From: JAGVPT01 sp964384415 | GTDB taxonomy: Bacteria > Bacteroidota > Ignavibacteria > UBA10030 > UBA8401 | Direction: 5' to 3' | Assembly (NCBI GenBank): GCA_964384415.1 | Contig: CAYLMV010000056.1 | Location: 1 to 26,301, forward strand | Length of the DNA stretch: 26,301 nt | Shown: positions 6,992 to 16,600 of the stretch, in pieces | How positions within the stretch are numbered: the first letter of the stretch is position 1 | Layout: every line of letters starts with the position of its first letter | Notes under the pieces: generated by a model | What the model saw: only the letters and a program-made list of their open reading frames with translations | Told to the model about the DNA's origin: nothing | Databases searched by the model: none | Program-made: the position numbers and the translations under genes

Positions 6992-8575
6992 TCAGTTACC
7001 CGGATTTTTCGGATCCATCGTTATCACCGGGAGGATGACTTCTTCCATCGAAATGCCGCCATGCTGAAAACTATCCCGGTACTGATTCAGATACTTATGG
7101 TAGTCGGTGGGGTAAACGAAGTAATAGTCTTCTTTCGCTATAATATAATTAATCGTCACACCCCGCTTCGGCAGCTTGTAGTCCTGCGGATTCTTGATAA
7201 AGATCGCTTGCTTGTCATCCGATTTGAGATTGCGTCCGAATTTGTACCGGAGGTTCGTCGAAGCCTCGCGATCCCCGATGACCTTCGAGCCGCGCAGACA
7301 TCGAACGCTGCCATGGTCCGTGGTGATGATGATCCTCACATCCTTTTTCGCTGCCAGCGTCTGAAGCATTCCCAGCAACGAAGAGTGCTTGAACCACGAA
7401 TCTGTGAGAGACCGGTACGCAGACTCGTCGGGAGCGATTTCTTTCAGGAGTGCGGAATCCGATCTGCCATGAGCGAGCATGTCGACAAAATTCACGACGA
7501 TGGAAGTGAGCTTGTTGGAGGCGTACGAAAGAATGTTGTTCTCCGTCTGGCGTCCGAAATCCCCGTCCAGAATTTTGATGTATTTCGGTTCCGGCTTGAG
7601 GTCGATATGGCGCCGTTCGAGCAGTTTGTCGAGCAGCTGCCGTTCGTACCGGTTGTGGCTCGTTTCGTCATCCTCGCCGCTCTGCCAGATCTCGGGAAAG
7701 CGCTGCTCGATCTCTGCCGGAAAGAGACCGCTGAAAATAGCATTCCGGGAGTAGGGCGTCGCAGTCGGGAGAATGGAATAGTAGTACGACTTCGAGATGG
7801 AGAAATATTCCCTCAGGTAACGCTCCATGACGAGCCACTGGTCAAGCCGCATGCAGTCGATCACGAAGAAGAATATTGATTTGCCTTCCTTCAAGTTCGG
7901 AATGACGTACTTGTCGACAATATCCACCGAGAGCGCAGGTCTTTTGCCTGTTTGTTGGAGCCATTGGGGATAATTGCGCTCCACGAACTTCGAAAATTCC
8001 GCGTTGCATTCGCGGCGCTGATCACCCAGCATTTGCTGCAAGCCTAAGCCGGGATGCTGATCAAGTTCCATTTCCCACGACACCATCTTCACGTACAGGT
8101 CTACCCACTCTTCATAATTGAGCGGATTCGTCAGCGCGCGCGAAACGGAATTGAATTCCTGCACATAATCCTTGGAGACCTGTTCCCCCTGAATCTTCTT
8201 CCCCTCCAAAAATTTCTTGCATGCAAGAAGAATCTGGCTCGGGTTAACGGGCTTCGTAAGATAGTCGGAAATCTTCCCTCCGATGGCTCCCTCCATCAGC
8301 GATTCTTCTTCATTTTTCGTGATCATCACGACAGGAAGTGAGGGGGAAATTTCTTTGATCTCTGCAAGTGTTTCGAGACCCCCTTTGCCGGACATCATTT
8401 CGTCCAGAAAGAGAAGATCGTATGGCCTTCGGCGCACCATCTCAATCGCGTCCTCGCCATTCGTAGCAGTCTCGACCGTATAGCCCTTTTCTTTCAGAAA
8501 CATCACGTGCGACCGGAGGAGCTCGATCTCGTCATCCACCCAGAGAATGCTCCCTTTTTTGTCGACTTCAGTCAT
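6992..8575 (-). CDS. porX: PorX: response regulator with PglZ phosphodiesterase domain, type IX secretion regulator
   Basis: PorX is the cytoplasmic regulator of the type IX system. In Porphyromonas it is phosphorylated on D58 by PorY and its PglZ domain is a zinc phosphodiesterase. Here residues about 8-125 are a receiver domain with the acidic pair D14/D15, phosphoacceptor D58 (LLFLDEMM), T85 and K108. A helical linker (about 130-225) leads to the PglZ domain (about 230-515). That domain carries D240 (FFVIDCMRLDQW), the catalytic-threonine motif PTAT (270-273), D365/H369 (NFVDMLAH), D420/H421 (ITTDHGS) and H505 (QHGGIS). All expected metal and catalytic residues are present, so it should be active. 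The start has GGAG 6 nt upstream. It heads an operon with tsaE, tsaB, accD, panC and glmU. No porY-like kinase is visible here. Confidence 0.95.
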   Translation of the reverse strand: MTEVDKKGSILWVDDEIELLRSHVMFLKEKGYTVETATNGEDAIEMVRRRPYDLLFLDEMMSGKGGLETLAEIKEISPSLPVVMITKNEEESLMEGAIGGKISDYLTKPVNPSQILLACKKFLEGKKIQGEQVSKDYVQEFNSVSRALTNPLNYEEWVDLYVKMVSWEMELDQHPGLGLQQMLGDQRRECNAEFSKFVERNYPQWLQQTGKRPALSVDIVDKYVIPNLKEGKSIFFFVIDCMRLDQWLVMERYLREYFSISKSYYYSILPTATPYSRNAIFSGLFPAEIEQRFPEIWQSGEDDETSHNRYERQLLDKLLERRHIDLKPEPKYIKILDGDFGRQTENNILSYASNKLTSIVVNFVDMLAHGRSDSALLKEIAPDESAYRSLTDSWFKHSSLLGMLQTLAAKKDVRIIITTDHGSVRCLRGSKVIGDREASTNLRYKFGRNLKSDDKQAIFIKNPQDYKLPKRGVTINYIIAKEDYYFVYPTDYHKYLNQYRDSFQHGGISMEEVILPVITMDPKNPGN

Positions 8576-8595
8576 TTTTGCTCCAATCAGTCATC

Positions 8596-8624
8596 AAAGT
8601 AATCATTGAACTATCCAGAGTCAA
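8596..8624 (-). promoter_or_regulatory. Candidate promoter of the porX operon
   Basis: On the minus strand TTGACT (8624-8619) is followed after 17 nt by TACTTT (8601-8596). The latter overlaps TTACTTTG, one mismatch from the Bacteroidetes -7 box TANNTTTG. Its -35 box lies only about 18 nt from the end of the MITE-like element at 8643-8767. The -10 box is weak, so this is a proposal. Confidence 0.4.
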
Positions 8625-8642
8625 TGTAGACCCGGGCGTGGG

Positions 8643-8767
8643 GGGGGCTCAGTTTGACAACACCGATTCTATGCATGACCGTCATGCTGACGAAAGTCAG
8701 CATCTAAAGCGCATTTTTAGATTCCGGCTTTCGCCGGAATGACGAGAATATTTCAAACTGAGACACC
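8643..8767. repeat. MITE-like element, copy 1 (125 bp)
   Basis: The element ends in inverted repeats: CTCAGTTTGA (8648-8657) against TCAAACTGAG (8753-8762), with weaker similarity extending outward through the G-rich left flank and C-rich right flank. Its core (8679-8746) matches the reverse complement of copy 2 at 66 of 68 positions. The core contains three hairpins closed by GTC/GAC: ATGCTGAC-GAAA-GTCAGCAT, TCTAAA...TTTAGA, and ATTCCGGC-TTTC-GCCGGAAT. There is no open reading frame of note. It occupies the middle of the 339-nt spacer between porX and the sorting-domain gene. I see nothing else in 8768-8914. Confidence 0.85.
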
Positions 8768-8914
8768 ACCCCGCGCGTTGTGGAACGAGCGCGAAAAACG
8801 GTCCGAAGGATCTCCAGTTGTCTTCCGAATGATCTCGACACCATCATGTTCCTGATCGCGAACCTTCGGCAGGTTTGCGTCGATCGCGCATTCAGCGTAT
8901 TAGTGAGGGCCAGG

Positions 8915-9259
8915 TTATTTTATGAACAAGAGTTTCCCTGTTCCGTTGAAGCCCCCGACTCGTAAATTATAAAAATAGACGCCGCTCGAAAGGTTGTTCG
9001 CCGTAAAGGTTGCCTTGTGGCTGCCGGCTGTTTCATAATCGTCGACAAGCGTTGTGACGAGCCTCCCGAGAATGTCGTATACTTTTAAGGACACATGGCT
9101 GGTCTCAAAAATCTCGTACTTGATGGTCGTCGTCGGGTTGGATGGATTTGAGTAACTTTGATGCAGCACCGCTTGAGCAGATGCCGGTTGAGAGAAGACC
9201 ATCAACAGAAAAAGAAATGATGCTGTTAATAAGAAAGGTGACGTCCTAGCTGATGTCAT
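8915..9259 (-). CDS. Tiny exported protein: signal peptide plus type IX sorting domain only
   Basis: The 114-residue product has a signal peptide (cleavage likely after PASA28) followed at once by a complete type IX (Por) C-terminal sorting domain: YSNPSNPTTTIKYEI (36-50), SHVSLKVYDILGRLVTTLV, NNLSSGVYFYNLRVGGF and the terminal KLLFIK. Normal cargo has hundreds of passenger residues before this domain; here there are only about seven. The family domain directs export through SprA and attachment to the surface by the PorU machinery. The start is firm: AGGAGG lies 6 nt before the ATG within a palindromic ATCCTCAGGAGGAT. It could be a remnant of a larger cargo gene or a real small surface or decoy protein; the intact signal and ribosome-binding site favour a functional gene. 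Confidence 0.8.
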   Translation of the reverse strand: MTSARTSPFLLTASFLFLLMVFSQPASAQAVLHQSYSNPSNPTTTIKYEIFETSHVSLKVYDILGRLVTTLVDDYETAGSHKATFTANNLSSGVYFYNLRVGGFNGTGKLLFIK

Positions 9260-9261
9260 GA

Positions 9262-9275
9262 TATCCTCCTGAGGA
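9262..9275 (-). promoter_or_regulatory. Palindromic ribosome-binding site of the sorting-domain mini-gene
   Basis: Reading on the minus strand, ATCCTCAGGAGGAT sits just before ATC-ATG. It contains a full AGGAGG and its own complement CCTC, so it could fold on itself and modulate translation. It decides the start at 9259. Confidence 0.5.
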
Positions 9276-9379
9276 TCATTGTGGGATGATGTCCCGTATC
9301 CGTTGAACTTGAGGCCAAGAGCGGGAAAAGACCGCTCACTATTCCCGCTCCCCGATTGTTTTTTGGATCGTTCGACTGC

Positions 9380-10294
9380 TTATTCTGGTATCCTGATAAG
9401 CCCGCTGATTCCCAAACGGAATTGCGTGAAGGCGATGTCATTTATTTTCGACTGTTGGCGCACGTAGGTGTCGAGATTCAGCATCGGCGTTATTGAATAA
9501 CGAATGCCGACGAGACCGGTATAAGCGCGAAGAATGCTGAGCGCATTGGCCGGAATGTCTACGGTGAAGTACGGCAGGGGCGTCACTTCCGCAATAACAG
9601 CAAGCCTCGGCCTTACGAGGTACGTGGCACTTGCGGACCCGTCAAGAATTGCCGAAGTATGGATTCCCGGGTCATAATAACCGTTGCCAATAATCGGAGC
9701 AGGAGCGATGAAAATCCGGAGGTTCCTTGACCGGATTTCCTGGATGCCCGCCGTGAGTGAGATGGTTATTGCCTCGGTCATCTGAGATTCAAAGCTAAAA
9801 CCGGCAGCAACTGTGCTGAACTCGTAACCTGTGCCGTAGAGTCCCCTAACGAACAGCCCCGGGTCTCGAACCTGCAAGTCATCCGACCAGATGGATTGGC
9901 TTTCCCAACCTATCGTTCCTTTTATGTAGAGAGACGCAGAAGGAAATTGTTCGCGTCGCGGGATGATCTGAAGTTTCGCACCCCAGCTATCGATGGGGCT
10001 TGTCAGGCCTAGCAAGTTTGCAATAGCCCCTTCGTTGGTGTATGATAATTCCAGCACTCCCGAAAAGCCAACGCCGACGTGCGCGAAGACAGGAAATACT
10101 CCATCGCCTAATACAGGATACGCTGCGGCGTAAATCACCGACGTACCCTGCGCGACATCGGTGCTCGTGCTGACGAACGGCGAAAGCTCACTCAACGGGA
10201 CATCCTTGTTCTGACCGAGCTCCTGAGCCCATGAAGTACCACCAAACAGCGCTACCGCCAAAGTGACTGCGGTTAATAACTTGAGTGATTTCAT
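9380..10294 (-). CDS. Predicted outer-membrane beta-barrel protein
   Basis: I do not recognise a named family. The 304-residue product has a signal peptide (MKSLKLLTAVTLAVALFGG, cleavage likely after TSWA23). The mature part shows repeated amphipathic strands with aromatic belts, e.g. FAHVGVGFSGVLELSYTNE, ASLYIKGTIGWESQ, YEFSTVAAGFSFESQM, AITISLTAGIQEI, RLAVIAEVTPLPYFTVD, TGLVGIRYSITPMLNLDTYV and QFRLGISGLIRI. That fits a barrel of roughly 12-14 strands. AAAGGA lies about 10 nt before the ATG. It is followed after 120 nt by the sorting-domain mini-gene, and the pair lies between the two inverted MITE-like elements, so they may have moved or been captured together. The barrel call rests on strand pattern only. 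Confidence 0.72.
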   Translation of the reverse strand: MKSLKLLTAVTLAVALFGGTSWAQELGQNKDVPLSELSPFVSTSTDVAQGTSVIYAAAYPVLGDGVFPVFAHVGVGFSGVLELSYTNEGAIANLLGLTSPIDSWGAKLQIIPRREQFPSASLYIKGTIGWESQSIWSDDLQVRDPGLFVRGLYGTGYEFSTVAAGFSFESQMTEAITISLTAGIQEIRSRNLRIFIAPAPIIGNGYYDPGIHTSAILDGSASATYLVRPRLAVIAEVTPLPYFTVDIPANALSILRAYTGLVGIRYSITPMLNLDTYVRQQSKINDIAFTQFRLGISGLIRIPE

Positions 10295-10335
10295 ATCTCA
10301 ACAGTCCTTTCTTGTTGACTATACGATTATTTTGG

Positions 10336-10353
10336 TGCCAACATTTATTGGCA
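10336..10353. promoter_or_regulatory. Inverted repeat overlapping a candidate promoter for the barrel gene
   Basis: TGCCAA (10336-10341) and TTGGCA (10348-10353) form an inverted repeat with a 6-nt centre, about 45-60 nt before the ATG at 10294. On the minus strand TTGCCA at 10354-10349 and AATAAT 17 nt on could be -35 and -10 boxes, so the repeat would overlap the -35 box like an operator. It is modest evidence. The rest of the 400-nt spacer (10295-10694) holds MITE copy 2 and nothing else I can identify. Confidence 0.35.
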
Positions 10354-10524
10354 ACCCGTATCAACAAATAGCTGTTGCCTCCCTTTATGGTTTTGTGAAC
10401 GACAGTCTACCCGACGATCTTGGAAATAATACCGCTTCAGCCCACTCCTGGAAAGAGCCGAAACAATCTGCCGACCGTCACGCTCTCCTCACAACTACAT
10501 CGTCAATGCATTCTGAATACGGGG

Positions 10525-10648
10525 AGTGTCTCAGCTTGAACCATTCTCGTCATTCCGTCGAAAGCCGGAATCTAAAGATGCGCTTTAGATGCTGACTTTC
10601 GTCAGCATGACGGTGTGAATAGGATCGATGATCTTAAACTGAGACACT
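10525..10648. repeat. MITE-like element, copy 2 (124 bp), inverted relative to copy 1
   Basis: Terminal inverted repeats AGTGTCTCAGCTTGA (10525-10539) and TTAAACTGAGACACT (10634-10648) enclose a core (10546-10613) that matches copy 1 in reverse complement at 66 of 68 positions; the spacers between core and ends are also recognisably similar. The 7-bp direct repeat CTGAATA flanks it (10513-10519 and 10651-10657) and may be a target-site duplication. It lies 46 nt past the sprA stop, so it could also act as an mRNA 3' structure. Confidence 0.87.
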
Positions 10649-10694
10649 GCCTGAATATGATCTTCTCGCGGGTCTTCCGATATCTGGTTCCTTC

Positions 10695-13600
10695 TCATTG
10701 AATAGCGACGTGCACGTCTATCCCTCCTTCATTCGTTGTCGAACCGGGTGTTTGTGACCCGCCGGCATCGGGCGACACTTTCGTATATCGGTAGAACAAA
10801 GACGCTGTCACCCGCGCGCTGAGCACGTAACGGATGCGGGGTTCCGTGATACTCCGCGACGAGCCTTCACCGGGAATGCCGCCGTCTATTCCGCCGGAGT
10901 CTGGAATATTGGGGTCGTACGTCAAGGCGGTGAATGTTACGCGGGAATTATCCGAGAAAGAATAGCTGATGGAAATGTCAATATCGTTCGACAGCGAGAG
11001 ACCGAAGAAAGGAATTTCGAACCCCGTCCTGCCGTAACTTCCGGTGACCGCAATTTCCTTTGTCGTATTCGCGACAATATTGGCTGAGGAAGGTGTCAGG
11101 TCGTACGAAGTGGTCGTCGCATACCGGATGCTCGCGCTCATGTTGCCTTTGAACATTTCTTTGAACGTGAAATTCAGTCCGATCAAAGGCGAAAATCCGA
11201 AGCCGATGTGCTGAGAATCTGTGATCTCGTTGCCGGAAGGGTCGCCGTGAAATGACTGTTGGTATGTCGACGTATACGTATGGTCAAGGCCTACGTGTGT
11301 CGCCCAATTCTTGAAAATCGATAACTGTTCCAGACCGTCCCAATGAAGCGAGTAATTGACCCTGGGGAAGAACTGGCCGAAAATTTTACGGAAGATGGGG
11401 ACCGACTCAAAGCCATTCTCAAATGCCTCCGAGAGTTTTGCATCGTCCGTCCGGGGATCGGCAGTTCCGGCCTGCTGGAGCGCTTTAAACCTGCTGCCCA
11501 CCTCTCCGATCCCGCTCTTCAATGACGAAAAGATGGATACGGGAGGAATCGTGAAGAACGACCGCTCGATGCTCCCAGCCGTGGCAGTGCTGAGAAGGGT
11601 TGATACTCCGGATCCGTCTGTCTGGAGACTTTGAGTCTGAGAATAGTTCCAACCGACATCCCAGTTAAGGTCCAGGTGAATGCCGGTAAATAGTTCGCGC
11701 GTGGTGTGCAACGTAATCTTGTTGTTCTGAGTGTAAGAGTTGCTGATGAGTGCGCTGTCGGCGCGGCCTCCCGGATGAGAAGTACTGAATCCGAAAAACG
11801 GAAATGTGCTTTGAAGGTGGATGGCCGAGACGTTCACGGTTGGATCCGATACGAGGCCGAGTTGGTATGATCTTGTTGGACCGAATTCAGGGTTGCCATT
11901 TTCCACGAACGGGACGCGGCCAAAGAGATTGGCGAAACCCGGCCTTCCGGGTACACCGCTGTTCGTGGCGTTGTTGGATTCCGTGAAATTGACATTGATC
12001 TTGTCATAATCAAGGAACGGGGCCTTGATCGCATAGCGGGCAAATTCAAGAAAAAATTCCTTGGGAGAGATACTCCTTTTTCCTTTCAGAACCGGCCCGG
12101 CCACTTTCGTCGTGTCGCGGGTCTGGCTTGTGTCCTGAACGGCAGGAATCACTATTCCCGGAGCCGCCGGTCCGGTATCCTGGACGTCACGGAGATCCTC
12201 GTCGTCTTCGTGGCCCCTTCCCCTCCCCGCGCGATGCGACGACGTTTGGTCCGGCGCGGATTCACTCCCCTTTTTTGTCGGAAACCATGTCTCGACGAAT
12301 TGCTTCAAGCTTACATCCGTCGCGAGGGTGACGTTGTTTCCCCAGCTCGTCCCCTTTCCAAGGTCTCCCTGCTGGAGATTGTTCTGCCATCGATACGACA
12401 CGTTATAGTGCGTATTGAGCGTAATATATTTGTTGATGTCGAAAAGCTCGGGGACTCGCGGCTTCATATTGATATTGACTGTCTGACTGTATCCGTTATC
12501 GTGCCCGAAACTGATCAGCTGATCTCTGAGGACCAGATCTCGCAGGATGGATGAGAATGCCCGCTGATTGTTGTATTCATCTGTCTCGAGATGAACCAGC
12601 GTGCTGGTAATGTCGACGGCGTAATCGCCCGAGAGATTCAGGTAGCCGTCCTCCGTGAGCTTCCATGCAAACGACATGGACCGGTGTGCCGAGAGCGATC
12701 GCGAAGGGGGACTTTCTGCCAGCTGACCAAGCGATTCCATATGCGTCTGAGCCCGGCTTGCGTCGAGGCTCATCGTGATGTTTTGAAGGGGATAGTAAAT
12801 CCGCAGATTCTTCAGCCCGCGCAAGATAGGCGTATCGTAGAACGCGGCAAAAGGAATAATGTAATTGTCCGGAGACATCACATAGCCGTACGAGATGTGT
12901 GCGCTCCAGGACCACGAATTCTGAAACTCTACGCTCGGCGATCTGTTGAACGACTTGGTGTACGAAAATCCATACGTCAGCCTGTCAAAGAAATCCCGCA
13001 GGATCCAGTTCTCCGACGGGATGTTGATCTTGATCGTCGGCATCGCGTAGGTGTCCGTAGTCGACATCGACTGAGATTGGAAGATCAATGTGTTCTCCGC
13101 GGCCTTTGCTGCCTGAGCAGACCCGGTCTGACGGAGAACCAGGCTGTCCCGGTACTGCGCTGCGGTTGTAACAAGAATATCGGAACTCGGAAGATACTTC
13201 GGCTGCTGCCTGCTTTCCGTATGGGAATAAGAGAGGGGAAGCGACGTGCCTGTCCAATCCGTCGGAAAGAGTTTTTCCATCGAAAAGCCGGCCGAAAAAG
13301 TCCAGTTCGTTGCGGTATTTCTTGACCCGAATCGATCCTCGAGTTGATGGAAATTGGGATCAACAGTGGCGTAGGAAAATGCCAGGCTCCCGAAATCCGC
13401 GAGTTTGAGATTTGTCGTGACGCTGTACGCCCATCCCTTGCTGTCGTCGACATCGCACAGNNNNNNNNNNNNNNNNNNNNNNNNNNNNNNNNNNNNNNNN
13501 NNNNNNNNNNNNNNNNNNNNNNNNNNNNNNNNNNNNNNNNNNNNNNNNNNNNNNNNNNNNTTCCAGACGTTGCCTTCCTGCCCTGGCTGCGGTCGCGGGA

Positions 13601-16600
13601 GCCTTTGGGACGGCATGATCGGGGCCCGGTACTCGTAGTAGTTCAAGCTGTCTGCACCGAGCCGGAGGAAAATGTTGGCGGAAGGCGCATTCGGGTTTGA
13701 AGAAAAACTGGTGTCTCCGCGGACAAACATCTTCAATTCTCGATAACTAAACATGTCGAGGGGCTTGGCGCTGAACCGCTTGATCGCCTGGCGGCTGTCG
13801 CCCGGATGCAGTTTGTGAATCTGCAACACAAGCGATTGCTCATTCTCATAAATCTGCTGGTCAGGCTTCGTCAGGTCTCGCGCACGGGAAACGCCGGGAG
13901 GGCTGATGTATTCGGGGTTGTCTTCGATATTCACCACAGAGAGCTGAAATGTGCTGTCGTTGGTAACAAGTTCCTGCCACTGGTTCCCCACGAGGTCAAA
14001 CTGCGCAATTTCGAAATGCACTTCTCTCTCGAACCCTGTAAACCAGAGCCGGGCATATTCGATCAACGATAAGTCAGGGGTCCCCACTTTGTTTTTGTAG
14101 TCGATCAATGGAATCCTGAATTGATACCATTGAGAGTTTTTCCCTCCGCCAACCCACTGAGGATTAGGCGCCGTGGTGTCAACGTTCAACTGATATTCAA
14201 AATAACTGTTTGTCTTATCGAGAACGTTGTTGTGGTTCAGATCGTCGGTGTCCGGGTTCAAGCCAATTTCGCTCTTTTGCTTGTAATTGTTTTCGGTCCC
14301 GTCAACATGGCTGTAGTCGCCCCCGGCGGGAGTTTGATAATCATCCCCCGCAGGATCGTCGAGAACATCAGGGAAAGCTGCCTGGTTTTCTGCAATAAAA
14401 ACAGGATAGGCCGCCCTCTCCTGATCATCGGTTAACCTGTCGAGACCAGTATCCTTCTCGTCGCTCATTGCTCCGTTCGGTGCAATCTCATTATCCTCGG
14501 TGTGAATTTGACCCGATTTGCTCCTCGAGTCTCCCGGAATAACATCTTCGCTGATCGCTCCAAGATCGATGAAGATTCTGTTGCGCGTGGTGTCGATGTT
14601 CGAATTCGGTTCCATGCGCACCCATATCTCGATGAAACTCATGTTCTCCTGGACCAAATCGACGATGCCGCTCGAGAGGATGCGCTGCATGCCTGCCCAG
14701 TTCCTTGCGGGATTTATCTGGAGGGTCTGGCGAAGACTATCCGAGAAGTTGTAGGCCCCGCGCTTCATCGGATTGTAATCGACGTGCATCACCGATGCAT
14801 ACTCTTCCCCCTGCGCGACAGACTTCAGAGGCCAAATGTTTTTCACAGGCACACTATTAGGGATTGTGTACCAAAAGGCTTTCGCCTTCGACCTCATCTT
14901 TGTCTCATCGCTGATGTCACTCAGGTCAAACGGGCTGGCGTTCACCCCTTCCTGGTAGGCGGGAACACTCATATCGTGCCAGCTGCCATAGCTCACGCCA
15001 AAAGGAATTGTTTTTTTCGCTCCTTCAAAGTCATCGATATACGCTATCGCCTTGCCATTATCAATTCCGATCGTGCTCTTCTTCGTATTGGGATCCGGAG
15101 ACATTTCCGCGACTTCGGCGCGAATGTTAAAATCGGACGGCGCTTTCGTCGATATGAGCGGCAGCGCATCGATCGCCTTGGTGAGGAATTCGAGTTTTGT
15201 ACCGGTCTGAGCGTCCATACCATAAATTGTATTGTTCGTGGGCTCTTCATTCAATCGCACCTTGTCGCTCAGCGTTTGCTGGCTCAGGTTCATCAAGGTG
15301 AAGCCGAAGGAGGTCCGATCCGAAAGCGTAAGCTCCGCCCGAGTTCCGAGCAGGCTCTTGGAGGCGAGTTGGAACAAGTCGTTCTGTTCGTATTTCACCT
15401 GGAGATTCGCACCCGGTACGAGCGCTGCCTGATTCTTGATGATGATTTGTCCCACGATGTAGTCGACCGTATAATCGACATTGGGGGTAAGAGCCTGCCC
15501 GTTCAACAAAACCTGGACGCTGTTCTCGACAATATTGAAGCCGAGATTGATAGTATTGGAGGTCCCCGCGGTCGTTTTTCCCGTGATTGTGAATCTATCT
15601 TTCAGCGTGTTGTTTTGCGCCGCAGTCAACGTTGTATCGTAGACATCTCCATAGCTGAAGGAGTCTACCGCTGCGGTAACTTTGTAGAAATCAAACGCCT
15701 TCTTCAATCCTCCCTCCAAAGGGCCGCGCCTTGGATCCGTCCTCGTTCCTAGAAAAGGTTCGACACTGGGGAAGATGATTTCCCCCCTGGCTTCATCGAT
15801 CGTGAACGGAGGGTTATAGTCGAACTTGTTGTCGGCGCCGGGTGAATTGTCGTCTCCGAGATTGTCAAAACCGAAAAGATGAAGAAGTTTGACTCCGCCT
15901 ATCTCATCGACAGGTTGTTGCCCTGGCAATGTGTAGTAGATGTGAAGCTCAAATCCTGATTTGTTAATTTCGCGTCCTCCGAGGGAGTAGATGTTTTTCA
16001 GCAGCATCCGCCACGCGACGGTGTCTTGAGGAATCAGGGACTTCGGCTTGATGAGCTTGAGCACAAGCTGGTTGGTTGTCGATCCCGAGCCGGTAAACGT
16101 GCCATAAATATCATCATCCGCCGGACCGGGTCCATTCTCAATGCGGTACGCCATGGCGATCGCCTGTCCCGGCTGCAATGACGTGTTGAGCGTTATATAC
16201 CCGGCATACGGTTGGATTGTGTAGTCTTTCTGCTTCACAAGCTGAGTCCAGAGTCCCGTTTCAGACCTGCCGGGAATCGTCGTTAGAGTATCTCGAAGCT
16301 TCGTGTTGTACGCGGCCGTGTCGTACGTGCCCAGGTCGATAAACGCAACACCCTGGCGCGCGTTGGGGTTCGCGATTTGAGTGTTGGTCACCCAGACTTG
16401 ATAGTCAACGATCTGCTTACTTGCATTCCCCTGATGGGATGTATAGTATTGCTCGAAAAGAGGAATGTAACTTGTGTCGACAAAGTAATGGTCGGTGTTG
16501 TACTCGTAGGCGTGGATCGTAAAATCGTGCTCCGAGCTGCCGCCGGATATGTTCTTTTGCTGGATCTGCCCTTTCTTCTGCGAGGCGATGCCGGTAACTT

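Noticed and set aside
6848..7879. A 343-codon plus-strand open frame across tsaE and porX
   Set aside because: It is antisense to two well-conserved genes and spans their junction.
8780..8965. Small plus-strand open frame next to MITE copy 1
   Set aside because: Overlaps the element edge and the 3' end of the sorting-domain gene; no ribosome-binding site or similarity.
14502..15752. A 416-codon plus-strand open frame inside sprA
   Set aside because: It lies opposite conserved SprA sequence and has no domain or ribosome-binding site.
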